Positions 63,377 through 64,000 of a stretch of DNA of 64,000 bases are shown one piece after another. The stretch is taken from NCBI GenBank assembly GCA_003576695.1, contig QOZQ01000001.1:124001-188000 (forward strand), read 5' to 3'. This stretch comes from Taklimakanibacter lacteus (GTDB lineage: Bacteria > Pseudomonadota > Alphaproteobacteria > Rhizobiales > Aestuariivirgaceae). Every line of letters begins with the position of its first letter. The first letter of the stretch is position 1. Position numbers and translations under genes: made by a program. The notes under the pieces were generated by a model that worked only from the letters and a program-made list of their open reading frames with translations, searched no databases and had not been told where the DNA came from.

Positions 63377-64000
63377 ATGGTAAAGAAGGGCCCGGTCGAT
63401 CTTCTGGTCATTGGCGGCGGCATCAATGGCGCTGGCATTGCCCGCGACGCCGCGGGACGGGGACTGTCGGTCGTGCTGTGCGAGAAAGACGATCTGGCGC
63501 AAGGCACCAGCTCGCGCTCCGGCAAATATATCCATGGCGGCCTGCGCTATCTCGAATATTACGAATTCCGGCTGGTGCGCGAGGCGCTCACCGAGCGCGA
63601 GGTGCTGCTCAAGGCCGCGCCTCATATCATCTGGCCGATGCGCCTGGTGCTGCCGCATTCGCCCGAGCAGCGCCCGGCCTGGCTCATCCGGCTCGGCCTC
63701 TTCCTCTATGATCACCTGGGCAAGCGCGAGACCTTGCCCGGCTGTCGGCGCATCGATCTGAGACGGGACCCTGAAGGCGCCATCATCCGCGACGAGTACA
63801 AGACCGCTTTCGAATATTCCGACTGCTGGGTGGACGATGCCCGCCTCGTCGTTCTGAATGCCGTCGATGCGCGCGAAAAGGGGGCGGAAATCCTTACCCG
63901 CATGGCGGCGGTGTCGGCCCGGCGCGAGAACGGCCTGTGGCAGGTCGAGCTCAAGGGGGCGGAAGGCGCGCGCCGCATCGAGGCGCGCGTCCTCGTCAAT
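63377..64000 (+). CDS. FAD-dependent glycerol-3-phosphate dehydrogenase family (GlpD/EryB-like), 3' truncated
   Basis: The frame opens at ATG 63377, eight bases after the previous stop, and runs for 208 codons to the window end without a stop. The FAD motif DLLVIGGGINGAGIARDAAG lies at about residues 7-26. It is followed by the family patches GTSSRSGKYIHGGLRYLEYY and AFEYSDCWVDDARLVVLNA. It would oxidise a polyol phosphate and pass electrons to quinone at the membrane. In this context erythritol-4-phosphate (EryB) fits as well as glycerol-3-phosphate (GlpD). The fragment cannot separate the two. Confidence 0.86.
   Translation, partial: MVKKGPVDLLVIGGGINGAGIARDAAGRGLSVVLCEKDDLAQGTSSRSGKYIHGGLRYLEYYEFRLVREALTEREVLLKAAPHIIWPMRLVLPHSPEQRPAWLIRLGLFLYDHLGKRETLPGCRRIDLRRDPEGAIIRDEYKTAFEYSDCWVDDARLVVLNAVDAREKGAEILTRMAAVSARRENGLWQVELKGAEGARRIEARVLVN

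Overview
The window reads as chromosomal or megaplasmid DNA of a GC-rich alphaproteobacterium, most likely of the Hyphomicrobiales (Rhizobiales). This rests on the gene families (Rhizobium-type RhaD/RhaI rhamnose pathway, many ABC importers, a CyaC-like adenylate cyclase, an EryA-like kinase) and on the short palindromic intergenic repeats typical of this order. The genus cannot be read from the sequence. I found no rRNA, tRNA, CRISPR array, transposase or phage gene. Coding density is very high and many neighbours overlap by 1 or 4 bases.

Layout. 1-6674: end of an L-rhamnose locus (ABC permease cut by the window edge, rhaS, bifunctional rhaD, rhaI) followed by a D-threonine-aldolase-like PLP enzyme. 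6710-10885: a convergent SDR gene, a solute-binding protein without transporter partners, a RidA protein and an MlrC-type metallopeptidase. 10983-17719: mixed genes (ThiE-like protein, Sel1-repeat protein, OpgC-like membrane protein, small exported protein, DmdB-like acyl-CoA ligase, exported DUF1444 protein, FkbM-type methyltransferase). 17805-26141: a class III cyclase overlapping a polysaccharide-lyase-like gene, then a peptide/oligosaccharide ABC importer whose two ATPases are fused. 26230-37575: glycosyltransferases, an ABC-exporter-like protein whose nucleotide-binding motifs are all destroyed, a cyclic-nucleotide-binding protein, a CyaC-like redox-linked adenylate cyclase, a metallo-beta-lactamase-fold hydrolase, and on the other strand a polysaccharide deacetylase and a glycosyltransferase. 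37659-38807: a DUF3095 cyclase-like gene.

47130 down to 38836 (minus strand) is a nine-gene operon: a polyamine/opine-type ABC importer, a flavoprotein, two AhpD/CMD-fold proteins, an XRE-cupin regulator and an octopine/nopaline-dehydrogenase-family enzyme. It looks like a dedicated uptake and catabolic unit for an opine-like or amino compound. 51941 down to 47311 (minus strand) is an amino-sugar operon (kinase, GntR regulator, SIS-domain deaminase, NagA) that ends in a PP2C-type phosphatase. A divergent SDR gene shares a strong palindromic operator with it. A VapBC toxin-antitoxin pair follows (52904-53565).

53660-64000 is a polyol (erythritol-like) locus: SorC-family regulator, Tat-type binding protein, two permeases, two non-identical ATPases with complementary catalytic defects, an EryA-like kinase, a 2-hydroxyacid dehydrogenase and a GlpD/EryB-type dehydrogenase that runs off the end.

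The most unusual part is 29929-35746, where an apparently ATPase-dead ABC-exporter-like protein sits directly upstream of a cyclic-nucleotide sensor, a redox-controlled cyclase and an MBL-fold hydrolase. I read this as a possible cyclic-nucleotide signalling unit linked to envelope polysaccharide genes. That reading is inference.
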